Positions 44,956 to 56,539 of a stretch of 64,000 bases of DNA are shown piece by piece. Both the position numbers and the translations under genes were made by a program. The notes under the pieces were generated by a model. That model worked only from the letters and a program-made list of their open reading frames with translations. It ran no database searches and was not told the origin of the DNA. The stretch's first letter is position 1. Every line of letters begins with the position of its first letter. This DNA is from Candidatus Dadabacteria bacterium (GTDB lineage Bacteria > Desulfobacterota_D > UBA1144 > Nemesobacterales > Nemesobacteraceae), in assembly GCA_951812735.1 (NCBI GenBank), contig OX638332.1, positions 628,732 through 692,731 on the forward strand. Reading direction: 5' to 3'.

Positions 44956-46404
44956 CTACTGTTCTTTTTTGACGGCGTAGCCGATGTAAATGGTGTTTTT
45001 GCGTTTCTTTACCAGAAAAAGATATTGCTTTCCGGGCTTAAGGCCACTCACGATCTTGTTGTAGTCCCCAAGGTTCGCCACGGGGTTCTTGTCAACCTCA
45101 AGTATCACGTCCCCGGGACGAAATCCCGCTTCCCAGGCGGAACCGCCGCGGCTTACGTTCGTAACCAGCACTCCGGCTTTATCCTCAACACCGAATCGCG
45201 CAGCGATATCCGGGGTAATATCGCTTAATTCAATATCCGAGTCCCGCCGGGACTCGGCAGGAGTTTGTTCATCCGGCATACTGCCGAGAACAACGGAAAT
45301 ATCCTTACGCTTCCCGTCGCGGAGAACGGTGATTTTAGATGAAGTGCCAGGGGCTTTGATCCCCACGAGTTTGGACAAAGACGTAAACTCCTTTATGGGT
45401 TCTCCGTCAAATTCCACTACCACGTCTCCCCTTCTAAGGCCCGCTTTCTCCGCAGGACTTCCCGGGCTTATATCGGATATAAGGGCCCCGTCGGTGCTTT
45501 CATGACCCATGCTCTCGGCAATCTCCTGCGTTATAGGCTGAATAATGACTCCCAGCCATCCTCTTACCACTTCCCCTTTTTCCATGAGTTGGGATATGAC
45601 CCCCTTGGCCATGCTGGCCGGGATAGAAAAACCTATTCCCTGACCTCTGGCTGCTATCGCGGTGTTAACCCCGACCACCTCTCCCCCTAGGTTAAAAAGC
45701 GGGCCTCCGCTGTTTCCGGGGTTAAGGGACGCATCGGTCTGAATGAAATCATCATAGGCCCCAAGACCCAAGGATCTTCCCTTGGCACTCACTATTCCGA
45801 CCGTGACTGTGTAGCCGAGTCCGAAGGGATTTCCGATTGCCATAACCCAGTCTCCGATTCTAAGCCCGTCCGAATCCCCGAAAACAACGGGCTTAAGTTT
45901 TTTCTCAGGCTTTATTTTCAGGACCGCGAGGTCTGTCTTTACATCCTGTCCGACAATTTCGGCCGTATACCTCGACCCGTCGTAGAGGACGACCTGTATA
46001 TCTTCTGCCTTGCTGATCACATGGTTGTTAGTAACTATGTAGCCGTTTTTGCTGACTATAAACCCGGAACCCAGACCCTTTTTTCTGAATTCCCGCTCCC
46101 GGTCGTTCGGAAAGAATCTCTTGAAAAACTCCTCGAAAACGTCTCCCTCACCGAAATCAGGAAACATGGGCCCCTGTTTTACGACACTTGTGGTACTTAT
46201 ATTAACGACAGAATGTTTCTGTTTTTCGACAAGACCAGAGAGCGAGGGAAAGGTTCCCGGGGGGCTTGAGGAAGAAAGAAGCTCCGGGGCGCTTTCGCCC
46301 GACACCAGTCCAGAGGTTTCGTCGTCTTCCTCAACTTTCGCACATGAAAGGGAAACCACAACCAAAAAACAAGCAGCAAAAAACAAGAAAACAGATTTCT
46401 TCAT
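44956..46404 (-). CDS. degP: DegP/HtrA serine protease, lipoprotein form
   Basis: A trypsin-like protease with two PDZ domains. The triad is His (VTNNHV), Asp (KTDLAVLK) and Ser (NPGNSGGPLF). PDZ1 is at about 285-375 and PDZ2 at 395-480. I start at ATG 46404 (482 residues) because GGAGG lies eight bases upstream; an ATG at 46425 would add seven residues. The signal ends VVVSLSCAK, so this DegP is predicted to be lipid-anchored, unlike the soluble E. coli enzyme. It is the last gene of the carB-degP array, 17 bp after aroK. Confidence 0.9.
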   Translation of the reverse strand: MKKSVFLFFAACFLVVVSLSCAKVEEDDETSGLVSGESAPELLSSSSPPGTFPSLSGLVEKQKHSVVNISTTSVVKQGPMFPDFGEGDVFEEFFKRFFPNDREREFRKKGLGSGFIVSKNGYIVTNNHVISKAEDIQVVLYDGSRYTAEIVGQDVKTDLAVLKIKPEKKLKPVVFGDSDGLRIGDWVMAIGNPFGLGYTVTVGIVSAKGRSLGLGAYDDFIQTDASLNPGNSGGPLFNLGGEVVGVNTAIAARGQGIGFSIPASMAKGVISQLMEKGEVVRGWLGVIIQPITQEIAESMGHESTDGALISDISPGSPAEKAGLRRGDVVVEFDGEPIKEFTSLSKLVGIKAPGTSSKITVLRDGKRKDISVVLGSMPDEQTPAESRRDSDIELSDITPDIAARFGVEDKAGVLVTNVSRGGSAWEAGFRPGDVILEVDKNPVANLGDYNKIVSGLKPGKQYLFLVKKRKNTIYIGYAVKKEQ

Positions 46405-46421
46405 AGTTAAAGCCTCCAGCT

Positions 46422-46934
46422 TCATTTCAGCATCCCGACTATTTTATCAGCAACTTCGGAAATACTCATATCATCCGTAAAAACAACATGCGGCAAGCCT
46501 TCGTAAATGTCTTTTCTCTTCATAAAAAGCTCCCGAAACTCAGCACGGGGGTCCTCAACATCAAGAAGCGGCCTTCCCTTCTTGCGCCTTACCCTGTTCC
46601 AAAGAGTATCGATATCCGCCTTCAGATAGAAGATCTCGCCCGAGGCGTCCATTATGTCGCGGTTTTGCTGCCTCAGGACCGCTCCTCCTCCAGTTGAAAT
46701 CACGGCCGGGGATGTTTTCCGCGAGAGGTTCACGAGCATCTCGGTTTCTTTCTGTCTGAAACTCTCCTCTCCGCCCGCTTCGAAAATTTCGGTCACCGAA
46801 AGCCCCTGGGCCCGTTCCACTTCACTGTCAAGATCATAGAAATCCATTTGCAGCTTTCGGGAAAGGTCCTGGCCGACGCTGGTTTTGCCGGCCCCCATGA
46901 ATCCCGCAAGGAAAATGTGTCGTTTCTCGTTCAA
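46422..46934 (-). CDS. aroK: Shikimate kinase
   Basis: A 170-residue P-loop kinase: Walker A GFMGAGKTSVG, substrate Asp/Arg in YDLDSEVERAQG, GEESFRQKE and STGGGAV, and the lid RKKGRPLL. It phosphorylates shikimate in the aromatic pathway. The stop lies just inside the alternative start of the protease gene; its ATG is six bases after ribE. Confidence 0.94.
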   Translation of the reverse strand: MNEKRHIFLAGFMGAGKTSVGQDLSRKLQMDFYDLDSEVERAQGLSVTEIFEAGGEESFRQKETEMLVNLSRKTSPAVISTGGGAVLRQQNRDIMDASGEIFYLKADIDTLWNRVRRKKGRPLLDVEDPRAEFRELFMKRKDIYEGLPHVVFTDDMSISEVADKIVGMLK

Positions 46935-46940
46935 ATCACT

Positions 46941-47573
46941 CTAAAGTTTTCTTCCGACAGGAGAACCCCCGGCGGGAGCGTTTTCGCCGGAGAGCATTTT
47001 CTCAACGTACTTGCCTATTATGTCGCACTCTATGTTAACTTCCCGGCCCTGGCGAAACTCAGAAAACGTCGTTTCCCGAAGCGTGTAGGGAATTATGTTT
47101 ACCGAAAACTCAGTGCCCTTTACCGAATTAACGGTGAGGCTTACGCCGTCAACGGCAACCGATCCTTTTTCGACTACATATTTTGCGAGGGAATCGGGAA
47201 TCGAAAAAGAAAAAACCCGGGATTCTCCAACCGGAGTAATAGACTGAACTATGCCAACCCCATCCACATGACCCGTAACTATATGTCCGCCCATTCTGTC
47301 TCCTACCCGAAGAGATCTCTCAAGATTTACTCCGCTTCCCGCCCGAAGGCCGGAAAGATTCGTCTGGGAGAGGGTCTCGTGGGACGCGTCAACGGAAAAA
47401 CCCCCGTCCCCCGCTGAAACCACCGTAAGGCACACGCCGTTTACAGCCACGCTCTCTCCAAGAATCAGTTCCCCGGCGTCAATTTTCTGAACCCCTACTC
47501 TTAAAAGAGCGCCCTTGTCTTTTTTCTCAAGCGCCCGGACCGCTCCAATGTCTTCAACTATCCCGCTAAACAT
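46941..47573 (-). CDS. ribE: Riboflavin synthase, alpha chain
   Basis: A 210-residue protein of two repeated lumazine-binding barrels: MFSGIVEDIGAV..GESVAVNGVCLTV and GGHIVTGHVDGVG..KGSVAVDGVSLTVNSV. I start at ATG 47573, where AGGAG lies seven bases upstream; an open frame to 47654 adds 27 residues without family support. The start overlaps the lspA end by eight bases. The pairing of one ribE with lspA/aroK is not a flavin operon; no FMN riboswitch was seen. Confidence 0.93.
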   Translation of the reverse strand: MFSGIVEDIGAVRALEKKDKGALLRVGVQKIDAGELILGESVAVNGVCLTVVSAGDGGFSVDASHETLSQTNLSGLRAGSGVNLERSLRVGDRMGGHIVTGHVDGVGIVQSITPVGESRVFSFSIPDSLAKYVVEKGSVAVDGVSLTVNSVKGTEFSVNIIPYTLRETTFSEFRQGREVNIECDIIGKYVEKMLSGENAPAGGSPVGRKL

Positions 47574-48063
47574 CCGCGCTCTCCTTACTTCGTCCCAAAA
47601 CTCCGAAAATGAGAACCGAAATCGCTCCGACCGTAATCGCTGAATCGGCCACATTAAAAGGAGGCCAGAGAAGACCGGGGTTTCCCGGCCAGTAGACCGC
47701 GATAAAATCAGTCACGTATCCGTAGGCAAACCTGTCTATGGAGTTTCCAATCGCTCCCCCAAGCACCAAAGCCAGTGCATACCGAAAAACTCTCTGCTCC
47801 TCGCCCAGCTTGCGAAGAAAGAAAAAGATCACGACCAGCACCAAAACAAAGACAATGACGTAAAAGTAAAACCTTACACTCTCGGGCATGTCGCTTAACA
47901 TGCCAAATGCAATTCCCGGGTTTCGCAAATGCGTTATATCAAACCAAGAAAACACGTTTATTCTCGATAGAAACGGGACGTGCGCCTTAACAAGCCACTT
48001 GGTCAACTGGTCAAGCGACACGACCAAAAAAGATATAACGAATACGCCCAGATAATTTCTCAT
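47566..48063 (-). CDS. lspA: Signal peptidase II (lipoprotein)
   Basis: An inner-membrane aspartyl protease with four TM helices that removes lipoprotein signal peptides after Lgt. The catalytic Asp residues are in GNSIDRF and FNVADSAITVG; VSLDQLTKWLV and LRNPGIAFG are also present. Starting at ATG 48063 gives 165 residues, like E. coli LspA; a TTG at 48105 would add 14 residues and neither has a good RBS. It follows tonB in the same direction. Confidence 0.92.
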   Translation of the reverse strand: MRNYLGVFVISFLVVSLDQLTKWLVKAHVPFLSRINVFSWFDITHLRNPGIAFGMLSDMPESVRFYFYVIVFVLVLVVIFFFLRKLGEEQRVFRYALALVLGGAIGNSIDRFAYGYVTDFIAVYWPGNPGLLWPPFNVADSAITVGAISVLIFGVLGRSKESADV

Positions 48064-48121
48064 GAAAGAGACAAAGTATTCCGATTCTGAAAGAAAATCC
48101 CGCAAGTTCCCGGCCGACGGC

Positions 48122-48709
48122 TCAGCCTCCCTCCAGTCGAAACTCTATCGGAACCTTAACCCAGCTTGAGACCGCCTTGAAGCCTCTTTGCGCCGGAACG
48201 AATTTCCATCTTTTTACCGCTTTCAAAGCGGCTTTATCAAGAACCTTGTGACCAGAGGATCTGAAAATGCTTACTTCCTCAGGCTTACCGTTTGGAAGCA
48301 CACGCACGTTGAGCAGCACGCTTCCCTCGTAACCACGTCTTATGGCAACCGCGGGGTAGCCGGGTCTGGGGGTAAAACCGTAAGAGGGTCTCGCGGTGGC
48401 ATAATCTTCTTCGGGTTCTGCGGCCTGAGAGGGTTTTTCTTCCTTTTTCAGCGCCAGGGAATCATCCCACTTTTCCACTTTTTTTACAGTTTTTTCCTTT
48501 TTCTTTTCGACAACCTTCTTTTTCTTTACAACTTTTTTCGCGGGTGCGGGTTTTTTGAATTCAAAATGCCTTAGGGAAACCTCTATGTGATCACCGTACA
48601 CGGGAACGCTTCTCTGCACGACAATTTTCCCCCAAGCAAAAGATATAAGAACATGGAAGGCAATTGAAAACAGTATGAATTTCCTAAGATTGTCAACCGG
48701 GCCGCCCAT
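48122..48709 (-). CDS. tonB: Energy transducer TonB
   Basis: A 195-residue TonB: N-terminal TM anchor (LRKFILFSIAFHVLISFAW), a Lys/Glu-rich periplasmic spacer (about residues 53-95, in place of the Pro-rich spacer of E. coli), and the C-terminal domain YPAVAIRRGYEGSVLLNVRVLPNGKP with SSGHKVLDKAALKAVKRWKF. No exbB/exbD or TonB-dependent receptor is in the window. It lies ten bases after greA in the carB-degP array. Confidence 0.9.
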   Translation of the reverse strand: MGGPVDNLRKFILFSIAFHVLISFAWGKIVVQRSVPVYGDHIEVSLRHFEFKKPAPAKKVVKKKKVVEKKKEKTVKKVEKWDDSLALKKEEKPSQAAEPEEDYATARPSYGFTPRPGYPAVAIRRGYEGSVLLNVRVLPNGKPEEVSIFRSSGHKVLDKAALKAVKRWKFVPAQRGFKAVSSWVKVPIEFRLEGG

Positions 48710-48718
48710 ACCAAAACA

Positions 48719-49198
48719 TTATTCTATACTAAGAACCAAAAATTCCTTAATCCCCCCAGGAACCCTGACCTGTATCTCGTCGTCAACTCTCTTTCCGACA
48801 AGCGCGCTGCCAACCGGGGAGGTAACGGATATAAAACCTTTTTCGGGCTCGGATTCATCTTCTCCCACAAGCCTGTATTTTTTTATATCCCCGGAATCTA
48901 CATCCTCCACCGTAACCGTAAGACCGAAAACGACCCTGTCCCGGGCAGTGATCTTCTCGGGGTCAATTACTTCCGCGCGGCCAAGGCGGCCTTCTATCTC
49001 CAGTATTCTGCCCTCTATGAACGACTGTTTCTGCTTGGCCGTCTCATATTCGGCGTTTTCGGAAAGGTCCCCGAGAGACCTAGCGTACGCTATCAGCTTG
49101 ATCACGTCCTGTCTTTCAACAGTCTTTAGCCTGTGAAGCTCGTCCCGAAGCTTTTTCCACCCATCGGGAGTAATCAGAACTCTCTGCGCACTCATCAA
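48719..49198 (-). CDS. greA: Transcription elongation factor GreA
   Basis: A 159-residue GreA: N-terminal coiled coil (LITPDGWKKLRDELHRLKTVERQDVIKLIAYARSLGDLSENAEYETAKQKQ) with the acidic tip residues that stimulate RNA cleavage, and the C-terminal FKBP-like domain (ISVTSPVGSALVGKRVDDEI). A TTG/ATG question does not arise; ATG with GGAGAG upstream. It follows carB by 44 bp. Confidence 0.95.
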   Translation of the reverse strand: MMSAQRVLITPDGWKKLRDELHRLKTVERQDVIKLIAYARSLGDLSENAEYETAKQKQSFIEGRILEIEGRLGRAEVIDPEKITARDRVVFGLTVTVEDVDSGDIKKYRLVGEDESEPEKGFISVTSPVGSALVGKRVDDEIQVRVPGGIKEFLVLSIE

Positions 49199-49242
49199 AC
49201 TCTCCTCTGTGCTTTAGTCATCGTCCCCGTACCCGTATTACG

Positions 49243-52200
49243 TTAGTAGTAGCTTTGCAAGGCCTTTACCTCGAGACCGCTTCTCAAAAGAGCTTCAATC
49301 GCACCGACTCCGGCAATTGCGCCGGCAAGAGTCGTGAAGTAAGGAACGTTGTTTACGAGCGCGGTCCTCCTTATCGAATAAGACTGCGCGATTTCCTTTT
49401 TCCCGAAAGTAGTATTTATAACCAACTGCACATCACCGTTTTTAAGGTGATCGACTATGTGGGGCCGGCCCTGCTTAACCTTGTTCACTGTCCGGGAAAA
49501 TATACCATTTTTATTGAGAAATTCCGATGTGCCCCCGGTAGCCATTATGTCGAAACCTGTGTCGCTTAGCCTTCGGGCGACATCAAGCATCTTGGCGGAC
49601 TTGTCCTCGTCTTTTATGCTTATGAAAGCCACTCCGCTCGAAGGAAGGCTGTTTCCGGCCGCGATCTGGGATTTGGCGAACGCCTGGTCAAGATCGGGAG
49701 CAATTCCCATAACCTCGCCGGTTGATTTCATCTCCGGACCCAAGATCGTGTCAACTTCCGGAAACTTGACGAAAGGAAAAACCGATTCCTTTACGCAGTA
49801 GTGCTCAGGGACGATTTCTTCTGTGTACCCGAGTTCCTCAAGAGATTTTCCGATCATCACCTTGGTCCCGATCTTGGCCAGCTGAACCCCTATGGCCTTG
49901 CTCACGAAAGGAACGGTACGGCTAGCTCTTGGGTTTACCTCTATTATGTAAACCTCTCCGTCCTTTACGGCAAACTGGATGTTAACAAGGCCTTTTACCT
50001 CGAGGGAGAGCGCAAGTTTTTTCGTCTGGGATTTTATCTCCTCGACAATTTCGGCTTCTATCGAAAACGGAGGCAGAATCGCCGCGCTGTCTCCTGAATG
50101 AACCCCGGCTTCCTCGATATGCTCAAGCACTCCGCCCACAACAACCGTCTTTCCGTCGCAAACCGCGTCCACGTCGACTTCCTTCGCATCCTTTAGGAAC
50201 TTGTCTATCAGTATCGGGTGATTCGGGGAAACGCTCGCAGCTTCGTGTATGTAGGTCCTAAGAGATTCCTCATCGTAAACTGTCTCCATGGCGCGGCCGC
50301 CCAGAACATAGGACGGGCGGACCATGACCGGATATCCCATGTCGCGAGCTATACCAATGGCCTCCTCCTCGCTTCTCGCGGTATCGCTTTGGGGCTGGAG
50401 CAGCCCTAGGTCAGAAACAAGCTTTCTGAACCTGTCGCGGTCTTCTGCAAGATCTATGCTCTCAGGAGAAGTGCCTATTATTCTCACCCCCTGACTCTCA
50501 AGCGCGAGCGCGAGTCGAAGCGGGGTCTGGCCTCCCAGATGAACTATGACTCCCCAAGGGTCTTCTCTTCCTATAAGAGCCAAGGTGTCTTCAAGCGTAA
50601 GCGGTTCGAAATAAAGCCTGTCCGAGGTGTCGTAATCGGTACTCACGGTCTCGGGATTGCAGTTAACCATAATGGCCTCGTACCCCTCTTCCCTGAGCGC
50701 AAAAGACGCGTGCACGCAGCAGTAGTCAAACTCTATGCCCTGCCCTATGCGGTTAGGCCCTCCGCCGAGTATCACCACTTTCTTTCTGTCCGTGGGAAGC
50801 GCCTCGCTCTCGCTCTCGAAAGTCGAATAGAGATAGGGGGTGTAGGCTTCGAACTCCGCGGCGCAGGTATCAACCATCTTAAAAGAAGCCTCGATTCCCT
50901 CGCGCAGGCGGAAATCCCTGACTTTCCCTTCCTCGGTGGAAAGAATCTTTGATATCTCAATATCGGAAAAACCGTAGCGCTTGGCCCGAAGTATGGTTTC
51001 ACGGTTAAGCCCGTTCTCCCCAAGATCCGATTCGAAATCGGTGAGCTGCTTGATGTTCTGAAGAAACCAAGGGTCTACGTGAGAGATTGAATAAATTTCC
51101 TCCAGCTCCATGCCCAGACGAAACGCGTCGGCTATGTACCAGAGCCTCCTCGGGGAGGGAACCCTGAGTTTCTCTCTTACCTCTTCCGGATCATAAGACA
51201 TCTTCTCAAAACCGTAGGAATCTATCTCAAGAGATCTCATCGCCTTCTGCAGGGACTCCTTGAAAGTCCTTCCGATGGACATGGCTTCCCCCACGGATTT
51301 CATCTGCGTGGTGAGGGTCGGGCTTGTCTGCGGGAATTTCTCAAACGCGAATCTGGGGATTTTCACCACCACATAATCTATTGTCGGTTCAAAGGAGGCA
51401 GGGGTGTACTTCGTTATATCGTTTGAGATCTCATCGAGCGAATAGCCGACGGCAAGTTTCGCGGCTATCTTGGCGATCGGAAACCCGGTAGCTTTTGAGG
51501 CAAGCGCCGAGCTTCGCGAGACCCTCGGATTCATCTCTATCACCATCATCCGTCCGTCTTTGGGGTTAACAGCGAACTGAATATTAGAGCCGCCGGTTTC
51601 AACGCCAATTTCCCTTATTATCGCTATGGACGCGTCGCGCATATGCTGATATTCCTTGTCGGTAAGGGTCTGCGCAGGAGCAACAGTTATGCTGTCTCCC
51701 GTGTGAACACCCATGGCGTCAAAATTTTCTATGGAGCAGATTATGACGACGTTATCCATGTGGTCCCGCATTACCTCGTACTCAAATTCCTTCCACCCCA
51801 CTATGGATTCCTCTATGAGTATCTCGCTTGCCGGAGAACTCTCGATTCCCGCCTTGGCAAACTCCTGGAATTCCTCCCTGTTGTAGGCAACGCTCCCGCC
51901 GGTTCCGCCAAGGGTAAAAGAAGGCCGTATGATGACCGGAAACCCTATCTCGTCCACAACTTCCCAAGTCTCTTCCATGTTATGTGCGACACCGCTTTTC
52001 GGCACCTCAAGACCTATGTCAGCTATGGCTTTTTTGAAAAGATCCCTGTTCTCCGCTTTTTTTATCGCTGGGATTTTAGCGCCTATGAGTTCCACGCCAT
52101 GGCGCTCGAGCACGCCCGACTCGGCAAGCGAAACGGCAAGGTTAAGAGCCGTCTGTCCGCCTATTGTGGGCAGAAGGGCTTCGGGCTTTTCCTTCTCTAT

Positions 52201-52431
52201 TATTTTTTCGAGTATTTCGGGAACAAGCGGTTCCACGTAAGTCTTGTCGGCAAAATCAGGATCGGTCATTATGGTGGCCGGGTTGCTGTTCACCAAGACC
52301 ACCCTGTAGCCCTCTTCTTTCAGTACTTTGCACGCCTGGGTGCCTGAATAGTCAAACTCGCAGGCCTGCCCTATAACTATAGGACCGGAGCCGATAATCA
52401 GTATGGTTTTTATGTCGGTTCGCTTGGGCAT
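49243..52431 (-). CDS. carB: Carbamoyl-phosphate synthase, large subunit
   Basis: A 1062-residue enzyme with the two homologous ATP-grasp halves: [17 protein letters not shown] at the start and [17 protein letters not shown] at about residue 554, plus the allosteric MGS-like domain at the end ([13 protein letters not shown]). ATP-binding [10 protein letters not shown] and [13 protein letters not shown] are intact. It makes carbamoyl phosphate for arginine and pyrimidines with CarA, which is not in the window. It heads the leftward array carB, greA, tonB, lspA, ribE, aroK, degP. Confidence 0.97.
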   Translation of the reverse strand: MPKRTDIKTILIIGSGPIVIGQACEFDYSGTQACKVLKEEGYRVVLVNSNPATIMTDPDFADKTYVEPLVPEILEKIIEKEKPEALLPTIGGQTALNLAVSLAESGVLERHGVELIGAKIPAIKKAENRDLFKKAIADIGLEVPKSGVAHNMEETWEVVDEIGFPVIIRPSFTLGGTGGSVAYNREEFQEFAKAGIESSPASEILIEESIVGWKEFEYEVMRDHMDNVVIICSIENFDAMGVHTGDSITVAPAQTLTDKEYQHMRDASIAIIREIGVETGGSNIQFAVNPKDGRMMVIEMNPRVSRSSALASKATGFPIAKIAAKLAVGYSLDEISNDITKYTPASFEPTIDYVVVKIPRFAFEKFPQTSPTLTTQMKSVGEAMSIGRTFKESLQKAMRSLEIDSYGFEKMSYDPEEVREKLRVPSPRRLWYIADAFRLGMELEEIYSISHVDPWFLQNIKQLTDFESDLGENGLNRETILRAKRYGFSDIEISKILSTEEGKVRDFRLREGIEASFKMVDTCAAEFEAYTPYLYSTFESESEALPTDRKKVVILGGGPNRIGQGIEFDYCCVHASFALREEGYEAIMVNCNPETVSTDYDTSDRLYFEPLTLEDTLALIGREDPWGVIVHLGGQTPLRLALALESQGVRIIGTSPESIDLAEDRDRFRKLVSDLGLLQPQSDTARSEEEAIGIARDMGYPVMVRPSYVLGGRAMETVYDEESLRTYIHEAASVSPNHPILIDKFLKDAKEVDVDAVCDGKTVVVGGVLEHIEEAGVHSGDSAAILPPFSIEAEIVEEIKSQTKKLALSLEVKGLVNIQFAVKDGEVYIIEVNPRASRTVPFVSKAIGVQLAKIGTKVMIGKSLEELGYTEEIVPEHYCVKESVFPFVKFPEVDTILGPEMKSTGEVMGIAPDLDQAFAKSQIAAGNSLPSSGVAFISIKDEDKSAKMLDVARRLSDTGFDIMATGGTSEFLNKNGIFSRTVNKVKQGRPHIVDHLKNGDVQLVINTTFGKKEIAQSYSIRRTALVNNVPYFTTLAGAIAGVGAIEALLRSGLEVKALQSYY

Positions 52432-52697
52432 AGAACGGAAAAGCTTGTAACAGGTTGCAAATATATACTTAATAATGCATGAGCAAGCAATACGAAGAAA
52501 TCTTCTGCTGTTCTACTAGGAGATTTTCCAACCCTAAAGAACCTTTCTAGCAGTTTCGATAACATTTCTTATTTCTAAACAAACCATCGCGGATTGCAGT
52601 GGAAAAGACCTGACCCTGATGAAACCATACCAAAAAACTACAAAAACTCGATTAGTTTCAATGGGGATCTTGGTACTAGAGGCTGCTACTGACTAAT
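52432..52697. other. Intergenic region without recognised gene
   Basis: About 265 bp between the carB start and the thiC stop. It must contain the carB promoter, but no reading frame, hairpin-plus-T-run or repeat stood out on either strand. Confidence 0.4.
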
Positions 52698-54617
<1,920 letters not shown>

Positions 54618-54637
54618 TTAGTTTAGGGGATTCTAGA

Positions 54638-55981
54638 TTACTTTACAAAATTTAAATACAACCTGCTGCGCACAGCACCTTTAGCGTCGTATGTATCAAC
54701 CACGTATAACCCGGCCGTTATATCTCCATTATCGTTAAGATCGATCGGACCCGAAAGCCCTTCGTAGTCAATGTCGTCGTTAACAGAGGTTTCATCTGTG
54801 AGTGCCGCGGCGCAAGTGGCGTAACTGCGGCACTTCACCCCTTCCCTAGTGACTTCTTTGATCTTGGGGGCGTAGTCGGAGGGATCGTTGCTTCCGGCGC
54901 TTAAAGCCGCGAGGCTAAGTATTACCGCCGCGTCGTAGGCATGGGCGGCAAAGTTGTTAAAGGTGGTGTCGGCGCTAAACCGCCCTTTGAATTCTTCCAG
55001 CCTTTTTCCCGGGGGCGAAACTGAAGATACGCGCCTGAACCCTTTAATTTCACCATCTTCCTCTTCCACATGCGGAAAAAGGCTCTCCTCAAACAGGATC
55101 CCGTCTCCGAAATAATATCCGGTTTGCTCGGGAATGACCGAAGAATCCAGCAGTCCTCTGGTTATTTCTCCACCCTCTTCGAAAACAAGCATGATTATGG
55201 AATCCACACCTCCGATCTCTCGCATGTTCGCCTCGACATCTGAAACCACTGACGCGGCCGAAGGCGCATCGCTGTCGTAGCTGACGACCCTGACCATTCT
55301 GCCGTAAGACATTATTTCTTCTCTGACAAGCGCCGCCAGGTCTTCTCCCCATCTGTCATCCCGATTCACTATAATCGTCCTGCCTTGGGACTGCTTCGCC
55401 AGTATCGGCGCCTGAAACAGGTCGGAGGGAGCTATTCTGAAGAAAAAAATCTGATTTCCGCTGTCTGCGACTTCCTTGTTTCTAACGGTAAGGGTATGGG
55501 AAGTGGACGATGGTGATATGGCAACTACCTGGTTTTCACTCAGAAAAGAAAGAATCTCAGAAGAGTCTTCGGAGTATGTAGGTCCTACTATGCCGTGAAC
55601 ACCCATTTCATAAAGCCGTTTCGCGCTTGCGGAAACTTCGGACATTCCCGATTTGTAAGAGTTTCCACTTATGATCTCTACGGTTCCCCCTGCATTGTTA
55701 ATGTCGTTTTTCGCAAGATTCACGGCCTCTATGCGGGAAATGTTAGAATCTTTGTCTTCAGGTAGAAGCGTTCCTATGCAGAAAGTTTTGGCACAATTCA
55801 CTTCTGTTTCATTCTCCAAGCACCCCGAGGAAAATATCCCCATAAAAGACAACAACAAGGCAGAAACCAAAAAGCTTAGTCTTTTCACAACCGGATACCT
55901 CTCAATACCGGACAATCCGCTTAACCGGTCTCTCCACTTCATGTCTGGAAGCGGGAGATAGTGACTACGGCGATTGCTCAA
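54638..55981 (-). CDS. Solitary periplasmic-binding-type lipoprotein (branched-chain amino acid receptor fold)
   Basis: A 447-residue lipoprotein. The signal LSFLVSALLLSFMGIFSSGC places the lipid Cys at about residue 54; an internal Met at residue 14 (55942) gives a more normal signal length. The body has the type I binding-protein plan (GTLLPEDKD, VHGIVGPTYSEDSSEILSFLSENQVVAISPSSTS, NFAAHAYDAAVILSLAAL). No permease or ATPase gene is adjacent, so it is an orphan receptor. It is read toward thiC with a 23-bp gap; a thiamine-precursor link is possible but unproven. Confidence 0.8.
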   Translation of the reverse strand: MSNRRSHYLPLPDMKWRDRLSGLSGIERYPVVKRLSFLVSALLLSFMGIFSSGCLENETEVNCAKTFCIGTLLPEDKDSNISRIEAVNLAKNDINNAGGTVEIISGNSYKSGMSEVSASAKRLYEMGVHGIVGPTYSEDSSEILSFLSENQVVAISPSSTSHTLTVRNKEVADSGNQIFFFRIAPSDLFQAPILAKQSQGRTIIVNRDDRWGEDLAALVREEIMSYGRMVRVVSYDSDAPSAASVVSDVEANMREIGGVDSIIMLVFEEGGEITRGLLDSSVIPEQTGYYFGDGILFEESLFPHVEEEDGEIKGFRRVSSVSPPGKRLEEFKGRFSADTTFNNFAAHAYDAAVILSLAALSAGSNDPSDYAPKIKEVTREGVKCRSYATCAAALTDETSVNDDIDYEGLSGPIDLNDNGDITAGLYVVDTYDAKGAVRSRLYLNFVK

Positions 55982-56046
55982 TCCCTCAAACGCTGATGCG
56001 CTGACGGGATAAAGGCCGCGACAATTAATTAAGTAATGCGGAATAA

Positions 56047-56535
56047 TACATCAGATACTTCGTTTTTTCACTGTCTTTCCAAGATTTTAATCAGAACGGA
56101 CATGCTCTAGGCGAATTAACAGGAGTTATCGATTTTCAGAAAAAGTTTACCTGCGAAGTCGGAGAAACCGTTACTTTCTCGGTCGGAAATACAGAACTGG
56201 GAGAAAGCGAAGGAAAGTCGGTCGTTCACCCAGTGGATCTGGTTGAGGACGGTAGTACAAGTTCAAAACAAGTACTGAACATCGGGCGTCTTTTTGTTTC
56301 TTTGAACCAAGATGCGGAATCGTGCAACGGCACAGACATTTCGGAAGATGTTCAAGTGCGCGCGGAAGACTGGACATTGGACATTGATTCCAATGATTTC
56401 GACCAGGAACTGGAGAGTATAAGACCTACTTTAAAAGAAGAATATCAAAGTTTTTCCGATTTTCCGGGAGAGACATACGCAAAGGGTCATTTGGAAGAGA
56501 TAGTGCGGTACTCCTATGCTACTGCAATGCCGTGA
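56047..56535 (+). pseudogene. Headless fragment of a secreted-domain protein
   Basis: The frame is open from just after a TAA (56044-56046) to TGA at 56533-56535 and reads GHALGELTGVIDFQ..FTCEVGETVTFSVGNTELGES, then VVHPVDLVEDGS..VLNIGRLFVSLNQDAESCNGTDI. That is the compact repeat seen in bacterial lipoproteins with the scheme YxC..GETVTFxVGxxxLG..VTPxDLV..VxNIxRLLxTLDxDG. No start codon with RBS or signal peptide precedes it (the first GTG is at 56233, inside the domain). So it is a remnant or the distal half of a frameshifted gene. Confidence 0.6.
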
Positions 56536-56539
56536 TCTG

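Noticed and set aside
52432..52697. Possible TPP riboswitch or regulatory RNA near thiC
   Set aside because: No conserved THI-box segments could be found, and this gap is downstream of thiC, upstream of carB.
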